DNA of 7,806 bases, taken from NCBI GenBank assembly GCA_009927245.1, contig RFNI01000186.1, positions 1 to 7,806 on the forward strand, given 5' to 3'. Positions within the stretch are counted from its first letter, which is position 1. The number at the start of each line of letters is the position of its first letter. Under the pieces are notes generated by a model. The model was not told the origin of the DNA and made no database searches. It saw only the letters and a program-made list of their open reading frames with translations. The stretch comes from Actinomycetota bacterium. GTDB taxonomy: Bacteria > Actinomycetota > Actinomycetes > Actinomycetales > Microbacteriaceae. Of the stretch, positions 6,374 through 7,806 are shown in pieces. The position numbers and the translations under genes are program-made.

Positions 6374-7741
6374 TTGGCTTCATTAGAACCAGTAGTAGCT
6401 GCAAATCCAGGCGTACTTGAAGGCTTGGACAACTACCGCAATCTAGTCGCTGCACAGCAACCAACTTGGCCTGACCAGGCTGCTCTCGAAGAGGTTAGAC
6501 AGACTCTAGCGAAGTATCCACCTTTGGTATTCGCTGGTGAAGTAGATATCCTCAAAGACAGGATTTCACAAGCAGCTCAAGGTAAAGCTTTCTTGCTGCA
6601 GGGTGGTGACTGTGCTGAGACTTTTGTTGATGCAACAGCAGATCGTATTCGTAACCGTGTGAAGACTTTGCTACAGATGGCAGTTGTCCTTACCTATGGT
6701 GCATCGATGCCTGTAATCAAGATGGGCCGTATGGCCGGTCAGTTTGCTAAACCAAGATCATCAGACATTGAAACACGTGAAGGGCTAACTCTTCCTGCAT
6801 ACCGCGGTGACGCAGTTAACGGTTATGACTTCACTGCAGAAGCTAGAAATCCAGATCCAAAGCGTTTGCTTCAGGCATACAACACCTCTTCTTCAACTCT
6901 GAACCTAATCAGAGCTTTCACCATGGGTGGCTTTGCTGATCTTCGTTCAGTTCATGAATGGAACAAGGGCTTCATCGATAATCCAGCTAACTCTCGCTAC
7001 GAGACAATGGCAAAAGACATCGATCGTGCTATCAAGTTCATGGCAGCCTGCGGTGCTAACTTCAACGAACTAAGAACCACTGAGTTCTACACGTCCCACG
7101 AAGGTTTACTATTCGACTACGAGCGTCCAATGACTCGTATTGATTCAAGAACTGGAACTCCTTATGACACCAGTGCACACTTCATCTGGATTGGTGAGAG
7201 AACAAGACAACTCGATGGCGCTCACGTTGACTTCCTATCTCGTGTTCGTAACCCTCTAGGTGTGAAGCTTGGCCCTAACACTTCAGTTGATGATGTTATG
7301 GCCCTAATTGAGAAATTAGATCCAAACCACGAGCCAGGAAGACTTACCTTCATCACTCGTATGGGCGCAGGAAAGATTCGTGAAGCACTTCCAAAGCTTG
7401 TTGAAGCAGTTAGAGATGCAGGCTTTACTCCACTTTGGATTACCGACCCTATGCACGGTAACGGTATTACTACTGCTAACGGATACAAGTCACGTCGCTT
7501 TGACGATGTCATGAACGAAGTTAGAGGATTCTTCGAAGTTCACCGCGATCTAGGAACTTTCCCAGGTGGTGTTCACGTTGAACTAACTGGAGACGATGTT
7601 GCTGAGTGTCTAGGCGGTAGTGAGCACATCGATGAGATCACTTTGGAATCAAGATACGAATCACTCTGTGACCCTAGATTGAACCACTCTCAGTCTCTAG
7701 AACTTGCTTTCCTAGTAGCTGAAGAGCTAGCTGCTCGCTAA
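6374..7741 (+). CDS. aroG: Class II 3-deoxy-D-arabino-heptulosonate 7-phosphate synthase
   Basis: Condenses phosphoenolpyruvate and erythrose 4-phosphate, the first step of the shikimate pathway to aromatic amino acids. The 455-aa length is close to the ~462-aa M. tuberculosis enzyme. Metal ligands fall where expected: Cys 80 in GGDCAETF, His 361 in DPMHGN, Glu 403 in GGVHVELTG, and Asp 433 in CDPRLN. Substrate motifs GRMAGQFAKPRS (~118-129), YRGD (143-146), TTEFYTSHEGLL (235-246) and GVKLGP (296-301) are present. The start is TTG 6374 with AAGGA 8 nt upstream; no ATG nearby fits better. The gene is 28 nt after plsC, so cotranscription is likely. I see no leader peptide or attenuator. Class II enzymes are often feedback-inhibited by aromatic amino acids, which cannot be judged here. 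Its TAA overlaps the stop of the convergent minus-strand gene. Confidence 0.96.
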   Translation: MASLEPVVAANPGVLEGLDNYRNLVAAQQPTWPDQAALEEVRQTLAKYPPLVFAGEVDILKDRISQAAQGKAFLLQGGDCAETFVDATADRIRNRVKTLLQMAVVLTYGASMPVIKMGRMAGQFAKPRSSDIETREGLTLPAYRGDAVNGYDFTAEARNPDPKRLLQAYNTSSSTLNLIRAFTMGGFADLRSVHEWNKGFIDNPANSRYETMAKDIDRAIKFMAACGANFNELRTTEFYTSHEGLLFDYERPMTRIDSRTGTPYDTSAHFIWIGERTRQLDGAHVDFLSRVRNPLGVKLGPNTSVDDVMALIEKLDPNHEPGRLTFITRMGAGKIREALPKLVEAVRDAGFTPLWITDPMHGNGITTANGYKSRRFDDVMNEVRGFFEVHRDLGTFPGGVHVELTGDDVAECLGGSEHIDEITLESRYESLCDPRLNHSQSLELAFLVAEELAAR

Positions 7742-7806
7742 CGAGAACGAATAATTACAGTCGAACCGACTTTGATTACTGTTCCAACGTTTTCACTGGC
7801 TCCAGT
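7738..7806 (-). CDS. C-terminal end of a PASTA-domain protein, probably a PknL-type Ser/Thr kinase (partial)
   Basis: Twenty-two codons enter from the right edge and end in TAG (7740-7738). The residues SENVGTVIKVGSTVIIRSR match the end of a PASTA repeat (pattern G-x-V-x-x-GSTV-x-L/I). PASTA repeats bind peptidoglycan or lipid II outside the cell in actinobacterial Ser/Thr kinases. A kinase gene (pknL) convergent with aroG is the arrangement I recall from Mycobacterium and Corynebacterium, which supports the guess. A penicillin-binding protein with PASTA repeats is the alternative. The kinase domain lies outside the window, so the kinase call rests on context. The last bases overlap the aroG stop. 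Confidence 0.6.
   Translation of the reverse strand, partial: TGASENVGTVIKVGSTVIIRSR

Noticed and set aside
7759..7771. AGTCG-AAC-CGACT inverted repeat after aroG followed by TTT, as an aroG terminator
   Set aside because: Only five pairs with a 3-nt loop, and it falls inside the conserved GSTV codons of the PASTA domain, so coding constraint explains it.
1..7806. CRISPR array, IS element, phage gene, tRNA/rRNA or defence system
   Set aside because: No regularly spaced repeats, terminal inverted repeats, transposase or RNA gene sequence seen; nearly all space is taken by housekeeping genes.

Overview
The window looks like ordinary core chromosome from a low- to mid-GC actinobacterium. The best guess is a small-genome member of Microbacteriaceae or a relative. 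This rests on an actinobacterial-type pyruvate carboxylase, a MinD-like ATPase with a disordered N-terminus, a class II DAHP synthase, and the gene order fadD / glk-plsC-aroG / PASTA protein. That order matches my recollection of the fadD15-plsC-aroG-pknL neighbourhood of Mycobacterium and Corynebacterium. Base composition is near even by eye, and no gene ends in TGA. Assignment below order level is inference.

Layout. Positions 1-963 (+) hold the C-terminal part of pyruvate carboxylase, ending in its biotinyl domain. Positions 1006-2208 (+) hold a MinD/ParA-family ATPase with a long acidic N-terminal region. A peptide deformylase follows at 2213-2709 (+), only 4 nt downstream. A long-chain fatty acyl-CoA synthetase lies on the opposite strand (4543-2706), and its stop codon overlaps that of def. 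A 133-nt divergent intergenic region (4544-4676) carries promoter-like sequences for both directions. Then come a ROK glucokinase (4677-5627), a PlsC-type acyltransferase (5671-6345) and a class II DAHP synthase (6374-7741), all on +. At the right edge the last 22 codons of a PASTA-domain protein enter on the minus strand (7806-7738), again overlapping the preceding gene by four bases.

The strongest anomaly is that every gene in the first 4 kb is broken by single-base frameshifts: three in pyc, three in the ATPase, one in def and one in fadD. All eight are explained by loss of one base, usually from a short homopolymer. Catalytic motifs on both sides of each break are intact, and no such break is seen from about 4 kb to the end. 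This is best read as uncorrected deletion errors in the sequence or assembly, not as eight real pseudogenising events. The genes are therefore described as single frame-corrected genes.

Functionally the window combines anaplerosis (Pyc), N-terminal protein maturation (Def), fatty-acid activation (FadD) and phospholipid acylation (PlsC), glucose phosphorylation (Glk) and entry to the shikimate pathway (AroG). I see no tRNA, rRNA, CRISPR array, insertion sequence, phage gene or defence system. I also see no convincing undescribed system. The least understood element is the MinD-like ATPase and its N-terminal extension.
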